Source of the DNA: Lathyrus oleraceus
Lineage: Eukaryota > Streptophyta > Magnoliopsida > Fabales > Fabaceae
Direction of reading: 5' to 3'
DNA length: 64,000 bases
Assembly (NCBI RefSeq): GCF_024323335.1
Contig: NC_066579.1
Location: forward strand, 253,945,575 to 254,009,574
Both the position numbers and the translations under genes were made by a program. Shown here one piece after another: positions 44,396 through 57,540 of this stretch; positions within the stretch are counted from its first letter, which is position 1, and every line of letters starts with the position of its first letter. Below the pieces are notes generated by a model. The model worked only from the letters and a program-made list of their open reading frames with translations. It ran no database searches and had not been told where the DNA came from.

Positions 44396-46520
44396 GCTGA
44401 AGCTAGCGAAAATATACCTGAACGTATCGCACGCTCGAACATACAACAGAGTCAGCATAAAACTTTATTTATTATAGAAGGAAAAGGAAAACATTGATAA
44501 AACCCAGGGGAAAGAGATATGTTGGGTAAGGAAGTCGATTATGCAAGGGGAAGGTAATATTACCCCATACATCCATGGTACTCCATGCAAACCGTTTTGA
44601 TTGTTCTCGCTCGAATAGTTATGATATCTAAAGATCACTCACAAAAGAATAGGAAAAGGAAAGAGAGCTTCGTAGTTCAAGGAACTAGAGGCGGGAGATG
44701 AAGAGAAACGTGATCAAGGTATGGTATGAACCAAAGGATAGTGTTTTGAACTCCAACGAGGGTGAAAAGATGAACCCAAGAGTAAGGTGGCTATTATCAG
44801 TACGTGGGCTAGTAGGACCACCACTATAGGGTAAAGCCGAAAAGACGAATAAATAGGTGTTTGGGCACAGTCCCAAACATCTCTTGGTTCACAAGATGAC
44901 ACAAGAAGGAGCACAAAGAGGTAGTGTATTTGGCTCAAAGGTAACTGGTCTATCAATTGGAGTGAATGAATGACGAATGGAATGAAGTGACCAAAGCCAC
45001 ATAATTGAATATTTGGTGACAAGTGACTGGAGAAGTATTGTTTGAAATCGAAAGGTGAAGGTGTATTGGAATCCATAAGAGAAATGAGATTTGTACCACA
45101 GTGGGAAACAACTTTAACCGATATGTGGATTGTAGGACCGCCACTATAGGGTGTTTAGCCAAAAAAGGAGGAATTAAGTGTTTGAGGGTGTAGCCTAAAC
45201 AACTCTAGGTAGAAATGCATACTTTAAGCTAGGCGTCCTAAAAGGACGTATATGGAATCCCAAAGAAAGTCTATTTTGATGTCAAAGGAATAATATGTCA
45301 CTAGGTGAACAATTTATGATCAAAGGTAGGTAATGGATCATGAAAGATATGGATGATGCCCTAGGGAGGAAGAGGAATAATTAGAAGTATGCTTGCCAAG
45401 GATTTGCATCCTCGTGCCTACGTATTCTCATTGTGCAATGGGAAAGTCAGAGCAATCGTAGTTCGGGACCACGAGAATAGAAAGAGAGACATACAGTAAT
45501 GAAGAGTATAACTAGTACCAACATAATCGTATCAAAAGGTTAACTACCATGAAACAAGGAGAGAGATATTTGTCTAAGCGACGGGGAATCACATGACAAA
45601 CACCAATTCAAGGAATGATCGCAGTAATGTGTAGTACAAGGAATAGTGTATCACTGGATATGGAACAAACAATTCGAGATCAACGAATGATAGTATCTTG
45701 GATCGAAGAAGGAGATAGACTCTGAATCGAAGAGCAAGGTAGGCATTTACCAATGCATGGATTAGTAATACTGCCACTATAGGGTAAAGCCAAAGAGAAA
45801 GACTGAAATAAGTGTTTGATCATAGTCCCAAACAACTCTCGATTGATGAGGTGGATTATCGCTAAATCATTCCAAAAGGATAGACAAAGAGTCCAAGGAG
45901 AAGTATGATTGATCTCAGAAAGATGGTGTTAAAGAATGATTGATAAATAGGGTAGCTCGCGAAGGAACTAGGTTCTCCTGCCTACATATCCTTATAGTGC
46001 AATAAGGAAATCAGAGATTTCGTAGTTCAGCCTACTACGGCTGAAAGTAAGATGATTGATAAGGCAAAAGAAAATGATTGAATGATTGAATAGAAATGAA
46101 TAGAATGGAGAGATGAATTGAGAGACTTGACAGTTGATTGATAAGAATCACACTAAAGTCTATGAATAAGGGCAAACACTTTGAATATTTGGGGCCTACG
46201 CCCCATACGCAAAGTCGCTATAGACGAGGATAGGAGAGACTCTTTCTCGTCATTCCTTATTACTTAAGGCTCGTAGCGCATGATACTTCTCTTGACTGAC
46301 AAGTTGTTGGTGAGGAATCTTCATTGTTGATCCTTGTGTTGATGTTGATTTTGTGTGAAGAACACTAGGTAGTTTAATCGATTCATATTGTACTAAAGTC
46401 TATGAATAAGGGTGAACACTTTGAATATTTTGGGCCTACGCCCCATACGATAAGTCGCTCTAGACGAGGATATGAGAGACTCCCTCTCATCATTCCCTAT
46501 TACTTAAGGCTCGTTTTATA
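44396..46520. repeat. Non-coding dispersed repeats with hairpins
   Basis: No gene. The word CCACTATAGGGT recurs at about 44819, 45133 and 45773, each time followed by a hairpin such as TGTTTGGG/CCCAAACA (44858-44879). CCTACGTAT-type words precede other hairpins (45426-45443, 45989-46008). A direct repeat of about 115 bp, starting ACTAAAGTCTATGAATAAGG, occurs at 46152-46276 and 46393-46515. This is most likely LTR or tail sequence of the gag remnant upstream or a related element. Confidence 0.6.
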
Positions 46521-48745
46521 CAAATTGAATCGTGTTTACCAAGTGTTGACCTTTGATTTATCTTGTATAATTCGCTGCTTGGTGTGGCTGAGGACGCCTT
46601 GATTGAAGATCTTGACTTGAGGCTTCAAGCTCCACAGCTTAGAATAAAAGTCTTATTAAGTGACCAAAGGCCTTTTAGTCACTAAAATTAGACTGTGGGA
46701 TTATACAAGTTCAAAGGATTTAATCGATCAAAATTTCTTTTGATCAATTTGAATTGGAGGCCTTGAAATGATTCAAGAAACTAGGTTAATCTTATTCTAA
46801 AGGTTAGAGTTAATCAAACTATCCTAAGGGTACATGTTATGATTTATTGAAAACTCTATGTACAAAATCCTATGGGAGCATGTTAATGTTAACCAAAGTC
46901 TTGATTAAAATGCTATGTTAATTCTATTCCTAAGGGAGCATGTGATTATGAGTCAAAATGACAAAATAACCCCTAAGGGGTAAAATGGTCCATTCACAAA
47001 AATATCCCATTAGGAACAAAAGATTATTTCCAATTAAAGTATAATTAGAGACTACAAATTGGATTAATTCCAAAAATTCTAAAATTGACCTATGTTTAGA
47101 AATTGCCCTATTGTTTTAAATCTAATAAAAAATCCAATTGTTTCCTAATTGCTAATTAATCTAAAAAATCTAATTAAATTCTAAAATTTAATAAAACCTA
47201 ATCTAATTAATTCCTAATTAATCCCTAATTAGAAAACAAATAAAATGAATATAAAAAATGCATTGAAAAAAAGCAACTAAAACATGGAATGGGCCAAGGT
47301 GTGCAGAACTCATGTTTGGTGGTGCGGATATGAACTCAGGCATTTGGGCCTTGGCTGAAAAGCCCAAATCTCAAGTTGTTATGGCCAGGGGGTACAATAG
47401 TGAAAATGAAGGGTGATAAAGAAAAATCAATGGGCTTGAGTGAACCAAGCCCAAACACAAGTCAATCCAATGGAATCCATTGACCTGGTCAAAGTCGGCA
47501 GGTTTGAACTGCTCAAACACACGCTCTACTTCACGGCTAATCCTATGTCACTCTACCGGACCTCCACTGCGGGCCACCGCGCCGGTCATTGCTCCCGGTG
47601 GCGGTGGCCACCAAAATCAAAATTGGAGATACCAAAATGTTCCTCCTCTCACGCTCTTCCCTAATCCCTTATCAATTCTGAGAAAAGATTCCCCTAGAAT
47701 CCTAACCGAAGTAATACATACCATGAACCCTAGCCATTTAATCCCAAATTACACCCTGGAAATGTTGATTCAAAGCCCCTGGGATTGGGGCTTTGGTTCT
47801 TCTCCTCAAACCCTACCGTCTACGCACAAGAAATGGAAGAAAACAAGGGACCAGAGAACTCACCGTGGTCGAAGATTTCGTCGGAGTCAGGTAAATGCTC
47901 CTATATCCTTGCCTCTGGTTCGTTTGTCACCTCTTCTTCTTCTTCCGATCCTTTTTCTTCTTCTGGATTGAGAGTGAGAGAGTTTGATGAGGTTTAAGCA
48001 CGAACAGATTTGAAGCTCTAATGGTGAGCTTCAACTATTTCTAGAGAGTGCGTGTAGTGAGGGTGAGGGAGAGGATTCACAAATGATTGGAATGAAAGTG
48101 TAATGATTGCTAAGGGTTCTGAAATGATGATGGAGATATGGATTTATAGTGGTTAAGATTGGATGAGAATAGGTTTGGATTCAGGTATGAAATTAGTTAG
48201 GAGTTGGTTTGGAGTTGGTTAAGATGAACTCAGTGAGTTTAATCTGTTAACTCACTGAGTTGGCAGTTAGTTAATGCAATTGGTTAGTCACTTGGTGAGT
48301 GTTAAGTGATTATGAACTTGCTTGTATTTGACGGGTTAATGTAGGTTAATACTTAAGTGAAATTGGCCTTGAAGCTCGAGTGATGACATACTGAACAGGT
48401 TCACTCCTTAACACCAACATGGTTTAGTGAATTTGCTTAGGCAATGTTATGTTGTTACTGTTATGCTTTGCTTGGTTATGAACTGAAATAGGTTAGTGTT
48501 GTTGGGATGCAGGTGGATCAGTGGCTTGGTGAATTAGGTTATGAACTCTCTATTTCCAATGGACATGTACTACTATGCTTGGGTGATTGTAGTATTATGA
48601 ACATGGATGCATGAATACCTTATGCAGGTTTGGTATGATGCATGTATATGACATGTCTCTACTTTGGTTCAAAGCTTCATTGATAGATGAATGACACCAG
48701 GTTATGGCTTATGGTAAATGATTGCATTGTTGATTGACTTGGCTT
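46521..48745. other. AT-rich intergenic or old LTR sequence, no gene seen
   Basis: 46600-47280 is AT-rich with repeated CCTAAGGG and TTAATTCCTAATTA words. 47280-48000 is more GC-rich and has short open frames without recognisable domains. 48000-48745 carries GTTAGTTAAT/GGTTAGT words. It may be an old gypsy LTR, but I find no clear ends. Confidence 0.4.
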
Positions 48746-51700
48746 TGTAAGACCCTAATTTTGACCCTAAGATCCCTCATAGCATCATATCATTTGCTCA
48801 AAGCATTGCCTCAAGGATCATAACATGTGTGGCTCCTTAACCCTAGGGTTGGGACTTGTGTGAGTTGGTTTGAGACCACCAAGCATGCTTGTATTGTATA
48901 TTATTGCTTTTCCTATTTTGTTTACTAACCAAAAGCACAAAAATATGTCACTAATTCTTTTTGTTTTGAAGCTCAAGTGATCATGTGCTCCAATGCTCTT
49001 AGGAGGCTCCTAAGCTCAATGAAGTGGCTAGATGGAGATGAGAACAAGCATGAAAATGGTCCAAAAAGTTCCTAATCATCATATATGTATCACAAGTAGC
49101 TCAATTTTCCAATTTGATCAAGATAATCCAAAGGGCTTGAGGATTGTTTCCCAAGGAAACCCTAATTCAGCTGTGCATTGACTGTGCCTTGCTCATGAAG
49201 AAATCTCAACCCATGATAAAATTTAATCAAAGGAAGTTATTTCATTCATTATTTTATGCATATATGAGCTTATGTGAGGTTCCTCAATCATTCATTCATC
49301 AAGATTTGAAGTTTGGCCTTGAGAAGTTAACCAGTCAAGTCATCTGACTAAACTGAGGATCACTGAGACACAACTTTTGATGCGTTTGTCAAATGAAGAT
49401 GACTCCAAGAAAAAACATGTTCTTAAGAACCATATGAACAACTTTCATGTTCATCAAAAATCCATTTGAAGCTTTTAAGTTCATCATTCATTTCAAAACA
49501 TTATAGGTCATTTTGACTGAAACCCTAATTTTGGGTCAACTTCCCAAGGACCTAACTTCCTTAATTTTTATGATTTTGAGGTGAGACCAAATTAATTGGA
49601 AAGCTTAAGATGTCTAATTAAAATATTATGTTGGACAAAATTTCACAATCCTAAAATAAACACATGTGATAATACAAAACATTATAGTCACTTTGGACCT
49701 AAGTCATTGAATTTGAAAAAAGTCCAACTTCAAGTGCCCATAACTTTCTCATTAAAAATCCAAATGATGCAAAATTTAAGTCTAAATTTATCATCTTGAA
49801 AAGATCTACAACATTTATGTTGGAGGGTTTTCCATTTGAGGCTTGCATCATTGAAACAGAAGGGCTTGAAAGTGGTTGCTTTTGTTGAAAATTTTCAAAG
49901 GGAATCTAGACATGTTTTGTACCCAAAACATCACAGCCAGTTTTCATAAATTTCCAAACTCCAAATGAATTTTTTCCCAACATGACTTTTGTTCCTTATT
50001 TCAAGGGATTTCCAACCATTACTCACATTAATTTTTTGGACTTTCCATGAGTGAGTTTCAAAGAGCTTAATGTTTATGGTCATTTGTGCATTTCACTTTG
50101 AAACTTCACGTACAAGTAAATGCATCTCCAATTACACGTCCAATTTACTTCCATATGAGTTCAGCATGGATTTGCATTCATTCTTGGGCCTCACATGCGC
50201 CTGTACAGGCCCATGCATGAAGGATCCAAGTTTCATGCACATGAGCCAAACACTACCTTGCATCACATTCCAGCTATAAATAGAAGTGCAATCTCATTCA
50301 AATGGTAACCACAAGGATCTGAAACGCTGCTGGATTGAAAACCAAACCCTTACCTAAAGGAATTTCAGTTTTCATTTTCGATTTCAAACTTTAATTTCAA
50401 CATCCTTAGTTGATCTTCACAACTCTATTCCTTAGCCTTGCATCATCATCACACTTCCAGAGCAAGATTAGATCAAAAGCTTGGAGAATTCGTGTTGTTT
50501 GAAGCTGAACTTTAGAGGTAGAACCTCAATTTTTCTTGATCTAGATCTTGCAATATGATGTGAATTCCTTTGGTTTTTTTCGTTATCTGAAGTCCTCAAG
50601 CATGAGGCAGGCCAATGGTGGTCTCGATTTTGTAAATCGTGCCATTTCAGATCAAGCACCATGGTCTTCAAGCTCATGTTTCTCTTTAAATAGAAACTTT
50701 AAGGAGAATCCATGGTTACAGGGGTGATGTACATCACCTCAGCTTCATTTTGATACCTTGTTTTTTCATTTTCATTAAGGTTTGATTTCCTGCGCGTGGT
50801 GGCCGGAATAAGTTGTCTGGCCGGAGAAGATGGTGGTTTCCACCACCATCCCCACGTGGGAGCTCCAGAGCCCTTGGATCTTGATAAAACGTTTTTATCA
50901 TGGCCTTGTATTATGTTGACTTGTTTTAATTCAATGTGTGATGCGCTTGACTCACGTATACCGTATGACCGCGCCTCTGAACCCTCATATCATTGCCACG
51001 TCAATTAATGAGGTGATCCAATGGCAGCGCATTTTTGCTATTTTTCCTATTTTCTGTTAATTCCACTTAATTCCTTTTATTTTTAAAAATTCATAAATGT
51101 TTTATTTGAAGTCACAAATATATGAGACCAATGCCAAAAAAATTCTTGAAAAATCTAGATTCATATTTTGATTTTTAATTATTATTGTGACTTTATTTAA
51201 TATTTTTTGTGAATCATTTGGTTTTTAGTAGTTTTAATTCATTTTAAAATACTTTTTGAAATCTGAAAAATTCAAAAATATTTTTTTAGCACATATGGAT
51301 CATGATAAGTCAATGAAAAATAGTCTCATCAATTTCTTAATTTATTTGAGATTTATTTGAGATTTTAATTCATATTGTATTATTTTTATTGTTTTTAATT
51401 ATTTTAAAATAGTTTCTGATTTCAAAAATCGTTGAAATTTTTTGTCAAAGCTTGTTTGACCATGTTAGACCTATGAGAATTTAATTGGACTTGTTAAAGT
51501 TGAGTTGAATTGAATTTGAGGTTTGACCATATTTTGTCCATTTTTATTTTGCATTTATTTTAATTCAAAAAATACCAAAAAAATATGTTTGACTTGTTGA
51601 CTTGTGATCTTCATTTCTCTTCTGTTTAACATTGGTTGATGTTGATTTGATTCACTTTTGACCAATTGTATTTGACATTTTATTTCTCTTTCCATTCATT

Positions 51701-53558
51701 TCATCTTCATCTCATTTCTTTTTATTTTGGCCAATGAGTTAATGTCTTATGGTTGGTCTTGACATATGAGAGGTTTAACCTTCTTTGATCCAAATCAAGC
51801 TCAACTTGATCCATGATCAAGTGAGTTACTTTGTGTCCAAGATAGGTTGCTTCTTGGTCAAGCAAAAAACCTAAAGTCCATATAAGGCCTTTCTCTTTTT
51901 CTTTTGGCATGGCAAGTTTTAGGAGCTTGACTTACTAGTCATGATCTCTAACTTGTGTTTATTTGCCTATAGTTTTATTGACCGGCCTCAGATAGGTGTG
52001 ACTACTACATTAGTCCACTTACGATTGCTTAACATAGCGTTAAATTGTCTCATGACAAGCTAACATGACTACACTAACTACTAACTTTAATTTGAGCATT
52101 TAATTTCTTGCAATTTACTTTAATGCACTTTATTTCTTGCTCATTTATTCATATTGCTTTTTACTTTGCTCACTTGAGCATATATTTTATGTTTTTGTCA
52201 TTTTCCCTTTGCTCATTTGAGCTCATTCTTGTACATAAATATATTTGTTGTCTTGTGTTGGTTTTGCTTTTGTTTTGTGTGAACCCAATGCAAAAAGGAG
52301 AAAGGACTTAGAATTAGGACATACCTTTGCTTAAAGGAGTTCAAGAGCAACTAGGTCTCATGCCTTTAGAATGCTAAATTTTTCAAAGTGCAACTAGGCC
52401 TCATGCCTTTAGAATGCTAAATTTCAAAGTTGACTTCAAAGGATTTCCTTTCCAAAACTCATTCTTTGTCCATTCCTCTTATTGTGTTTTGAACTTTTTG
52501 ATGTTTGCTCTTTTGTGATAGGGATTCCAATATTGAGATAGTAAGAAGGACCATTGTCATGAGTAGCCAAGTTAAGAGAGACATGCCAAATGGAGATCCT
52601 AGGAGCTTGAATCTAATTTGTTTGATTGCTTGATTGTGTGCTAAGTCCAAAGGAAAGGAGCATCTTGAATCATCTCTATGATTTCAAGAAAAGGAACTCC
52701 AAGGGTTTTATCTTCTCTCTTATCTTTGTATGCTTTAGGACTAACCCTTCTCTTCTTCTCCTCACTCTAACCCAAGCTAAAATCTTTTCTAAACTTTGAC
52801 TTTGTTTCAAACTAGAAACCTAGGCCTTATGCCTTTGACTTTTCAAAATCTTTTCATTAATACTCATTGTAAATAAATCTTAATCCAACTTTGACTTCAT
52901 TTTGTAAGTAAATCTAACTTGTAAATATAACTCACTTCAAGTTATTTTTGTGGTTCCAATGGCCACCTTTTGTTAAAACCTTTTCATAAACATTAGTCAT
53001 AGGTTTGAGTTATCATAGTGGTTGATGTGAATCTCACCTTATCCTTAGTGATTGGATTATAAGTCTTCCATACTTATTATAGGGTTAACCCCTCACTAGT
53101 ATGTTGAAGCCTTCCTCACATGGTGGATTGTTGGTTTAGGTTGAGTTTTTCCCTTTGATAACAAAAGACCTTAAGGCTTTTGATCAAATCAATTCACCAA
53201 TCTTTTGAGATTTTTACCCCGAACTACGAGGTTTTGATCCTACCTTTGTGATGGTACGTAGGCAATGGGTTCATCCATTCAAACAACAAACTTGTAAATA
53301 TAATCTATTCTTTTCTCATCCCCCCAATCTTTTGCACATATTTTCGCAAATACCAACCTACAACACACATTTGCAAAAAGAGGTTCCCTTAGAGTACTAA
53401 GGATGTTTTGGGTGCGTAAAACCTTCTCATTTTATAACCAACCCCCTTACCTAGATCTCTGACATTTTTATTAGTTTTTGATTTGATAAAACTTCTTACT
53501 TGGCTTTTGTTCTCTTTTTAGCCTTTCCTTTGGACAAATAAAAGTGAGGTGGTGACTC
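48746..53558 (+). repeat. Ogre-like LTR D, truncated at its right end
   Basis: Begins TGTAAGACCCTAATTTTGACC, homologous to the minus-strand start of the C repeat. TATA box TATAAATA at 50275-50282 (CAGCTATAAATAGAAG). Near the end are an A-TAAAAG-GAGGTGGTGACTCGA segment typical of the U5 of such LTRs (53540-53558) and a GGTACGTAGGCAATGGG word (53251-53267). The sequence then switches at about 53559 to element E through a shared GAAAAC. No PBS or coding region of D is left. Short open frames inside are not protein-like. Confidence 0.75.
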
Positions 53559-53758
53559 GAAAACATAGCTTATTTGAAAGATGACAGGAAAGATAAAGAG
53601 CGTAATATTTGAATGCAAAAGATCCATTGATTTATTGAATATGAATATGCTTATGAAAAATGACAAAACCTTTGAAAAATTAGCTATTGTGCCCCGGGTG
53701 TAGACACAATGGTTTAAAAAAAATTACAAAATTTGAAACACTAAAATAGCAATAACAA

Positions 53759-55264
53759 TTACTCCTGACTAAAGGAAATCGGGATAGTGTCTTCAGCCTT
53801 CCAATTATTGAGTCCATCACCAATTGTTGGGAAAATCCAGCTATCCAAGTCGCAATCGCTATCAGCATCTTCTACAGTATTAACAGTCTTGTCATGATTA
53901 GGCAGAGGAGCAGTGATGACATTAGGAGTCTCCGGAGGATCAAAATCAATCTCTCCAGCATCGATCATATCCTGAATCTTATTCTTCAACAACCAACAAT
54001 AGTTTGTATCATGCCCGGGGCTATCAGAGTGATATGCACACATGGCATTGGGATTATAACGAGGAGAAGTAGTGTTGGGATTTGCAGGAGGATCTCTGAG
54101 GGTAATTAAATTTGCTTTTAGCATACCCTGCAGTGCTTGTGCTAAAGTCATATTGATCTTGGTAAACTACCTTCTTGGCCTGTCTTGTCTGTGTTGAAAG
54201 TTTTGAGATGGGGGTGCTGCAATCGTAACTACTCCAACAGTATGGTCACGATTTTTCTTGTTATGACCCCTTTGACCGTACACAACATTTGATTCATTCT
54301 TCCCCTGATAGGACTTTTTGGTGCTTGTAGAGGTAGTCGCCTGTATCTTTCCACTTCGAATGCCGCTTTGAACACGTTCACCCGTCAATATAAGTTCAAT
54401 GAAACCCGATGAGGAACTTCCCAATAGATGGATGTAGAATGGGCCATTCAGTGTACCCATGAACATGTCCACTAACTCTCGATCAGTCATAGGGGGTTTG
54501 ACTCTGCCAGCCAAGTCTCTCCATTTTTGAGCATATTCTTTGAAGCTTTCTTTAGAGCCCATAGTCATACTCTGCAGTTGTAGCCGAGTAGGCGCTAATT
54601 CAGAATTATACTGGTGGTGCTTGTAGAAAGATGCCGCTAAATCAGTCCAGGTGCGGATGTTAGAGCTCTCGAGCTGATAATACCACTCTAACTATGTGCC
54701 AGACAGACTCTCTTGGAAGAAATGGATCCATAGCTTCCTATCAGTGGTATACGGCTGGATCTTTCTCATATAAGCTCTCAGATGCATCTGAGGACAAGAC
54801 GCACCATCATACTTAGTGAAAGCGGGGACCTTGAATTTTCGAGGAATGACCATATCAGAGACCAGACCTAAGCTTTCGAAATCCAGACTGGGCGCCTTCT
54901 GACCCTCCATAGCTAGCATACGTTCTTCCAGCAACTTATACTTATCATCTTTCGGAGAGTATTGTTCATTTTCATAATTTTCATAGTCGTCCTCAAGGTT
55001 GAAGGGATCAACATTCTCATCTTCCGAATCATTTTCTGTCTCATCTTCTTTATCCTTCGGAATTCCAATCTTGACTCCTGGAGCCTGTCCTTTAAGCCTT
55101 CTTCCCAGGTTAATGTAACTCACCGATTTCTTGTCTTTCTTCTTCTCGAGCAATAGAGCCTTCAGTTCCTCCTGCCCCTTGGATAAGTTCAAGATCATCT
55201 CCTAGAATTGAGTATTCTGAGCTATTCTGAGCCTGGTGATCCTTGACAGTTTGTTCGAGGGCCA
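53759..55264 (-). pseudogene. Element E Gag, stops and frameshift, protease missing
   Basis: From the ATG at 55264 (MALEQTVKDHQAQN) a short duplication (AGCTCAGAAT) breaks the frame. The open part resumes at 55198 and reaches an in-frame TAG at about 54692, inside LSGT-LEWYYQ of the capsid. The next parts (54568-54167 and 54151-53759) hold FKEYAQKWRDLAGRVKPP, the basic region, another stop at about 54165, then zinc-knuckle CAYHSDSPGHDTNYC. After NHDKTVNTVED it jumps to the conserved C-terminus DSDCDLDSWIF...SFSQE, so protease is absent, with the same joint as in B. Confidence 0.85.
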
Positions 55265-55464
55265 TTTTTCTGTTTGAGAGGAAGACCGTGAGAACATTGA
55301 TCCTTTAGAGTACCTGTTATGCAATGTTATGTTATGCTATGCAATGTATGAAATGTTTTCAAGGACTTTTGGAATTTAACTTTGCGTAAACCACCAAACA
55401 GGGGAACTTTTATTAATAATTTCTTTAATCAATGTTCATTACAAAAAAACAAAAAAAAGAAAGT

Positions 55465-56794
55465 TCAAGTCTCCCAGGGGCGGCTTCTTTTTGGGCAGAG
55501 GTATGCATTGAGACTTCGTTCCTCATTAAGCTGACTGGTGAGCTCTAATACTTTCTTCCTTTTAGCACAGAACTGAGCTTCAAAAGTATCCCTTTCCTCT
55601 CTCAACTGGATCCAAGATTTCTTCAATTCTTCAACATTGGTAGGCATAACTGGATAAGGAATGATCTGAGGGGTACCTCCTTCAACTTTTGGTTCAACAA
55701 TCAGAGGTCCGATTGCAAGATATGGCATGATAAGCTCACGAGCTCTGGCGCGTCCCCATATGAGATAAGGTTCCATAGGAATAGAGTTTTTCTGTCCTAA
55801 AGTACTTCTTTTCACCATGCCCCAAGCTCGTACAAACCTTTGACGGAGACCTTGAGAATCGTTGTCATAGTCAAACACAGTGCCTTGGATAATTGTTTCA
55901 TGTGGACCATCTCTTCGAGCATAACCAAACTGACGTAGGGCTAAAGCAGGATTATAAGTAATACCTCCTCTTATCCCCAGGAGTGGTACGTTAGAGAATT
56001 CTCCACAACGGTCAATGATGATAACATTTTCTTTGGGTTGGGGACACCAATGGATGTCTGAATGGGAGAGCGATATTATCCTTTGAGACCATTTCAAATT
56101 TTGCTCATTCTTCAAGACTGATTGAGGAAGGTGCGAAATAAACCACCTAGATAATAAAGGTACACAACACATGAGAGTCCCTTGCCTTTTCATAGTACGA
56201 GTGTGAAGGGAATGCAAAATGTCTCCAAGCAAGATGGGCACAGGGTTATGAGTGAGAAATATCTTAACAACATTCATGTCTATGAATTGATCCGGATTAG
56301 GAAATAGCACCAAACCATAGATTAGTAATGCTAGAACATCTTCGAAAGCGTGGACATTCCTAGCTTTTAGGAATTCTCGGGCCTTATTTATCAGAAATTT
56401 GGCAAGTAGACCCTTAACTCCACTCCTTGTTACCCAATTAGTTTCAATGTCGGACTTTGTCATGTGTAAAGCTGCGACAACCTCTTCAGACCTCAGAATC
56501 TTTTCTAAACCACTGAAAAGGTGTTTGATCAAGGATAGGTATCCCAAGCAACTTGGAAAATTCTTCTAATGTGGGTACCAACTGATAATCTGGGAAGTTG
56601 AAGCAATGATGTTTAGGATCGAAGAACTCGAATAGAACTCTCATCATATCTTCCTTGAAACCGATGGTAACTAATTTGAGGAGATGACCATGTTTCTTGA
56701 TGAACCGGGCATGATCGGGAAGTTCTGACACTACATCCTTGAGTTGAGGAGAGGTCGCTACAAAATTGACCCGGATGGTCTTCCTGGAAGCCAT
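55465..56794 (-). pseudogene. Element E ORF1 (Ogre extra ORF, DUF7745-like), frameshifted
   Basis: It starts MASRKTIRVNFVATSPQLKD at 56794, directly after the conserved GCTCTGTTTTGTAAGGCT leader. The first frame (102 aa) and the second (360 aa, 56547-55465) overlap around LLGIPILDQTPF and SGLEKILRSEEV, which points to one frameshift at about 56530. The body matches the plant-mobile-domain-like protein carried by Ogre elements before gag (I believe Pfam DUF7745): FFDPKHHCFNFPDYQLVPTLEEF, then NWVTRSGVKGLLAKFLINKAREFL, and LLSRWFISHLPQ. A C-terminal coiled coil (about 310-345 of the second frame) ends in SLNAYLCPKRSRPWET. The biochemical role of ORF1 is not known. Confidence 0.82.
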
Positions 56795-57520
56795 AGCCTT
56801 ACAAAACAGAGCAAAGTTAAATCCCTAAGTCCTCGAAACGGTTAGTACAATGCCATGATGTCGTGATGTTATGATGTCATGATGTTATGATGTTATGATG
56901 TTAAGTAAGTAACAAGCACAAATAAGTCACACCGCAATTATTCCTAGGTTTTAAGGCTTGCATGAGTTCCATAGGTAAGTACCCTCCCCACTGAAGTTTG
57001 GTTGGTTCAACCTGTCCTAGAATAGTAACCGGGTTCTAGAAGGATCTCAAATCATTGACCTTTCCTTAAGTCCACTTCAGTGCAACACAAGCGGTTGACC
57101 AAAATTTCCCTAAAGTCCAATCTCAAAGAGTGTAGTATCGAGTATCAACCAACCCCAGTCGGAACCGAAGTCAGTTATCTCACTACTTTCTAATGGCCAA
57201 GATGAGTCAATTAGGGTTCTAAAGGTCTGGTTAATGCTTTGATGACACCACGCAGATGCCAAATTTTTCCTCAAGTAAACATGAGGAACATCAGGACATC
57301 CAAAGTGTCACATTAACCGTAGCCATCATTTTAACCATTCCAGTATATGCCGGACAGTCGCGATGATCTCTTGCTACTTACCTAAGGTACACTAGATCCG
57401 GGTGTAGGATCTTTCACTCAAGCATAGAATACCCAAACAATCCCTTAAAAGTAAATCAGACAAAGAAACAATTCGAAAACATAAGTGATCTTATCTTTAA
57501 GGTAACCTCTCTTTGTTATC

Positions 57521-57537
57521 CCCAGCAGAGTCGCCGG
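57521..57537 (-). promoter_or_regulatory. Primer-binding site of element E
   Basis: Minus strand CGGCGACTCTGCTGGGG: the Ogre PBS with its first base changed from T to C. It lies four bases from the LTR end (TCACA). Confidence 0.75.
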
Positions 57538-57540
57538 TTC

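Noticed and set aside
47440..47997. Frames of 74, 163 and 70 codons in a GC-richer stretch
   Set aside because: No domain, mutually overlapping in different frames, and in sequence that looks like an old LTR. I could not support a host gene.
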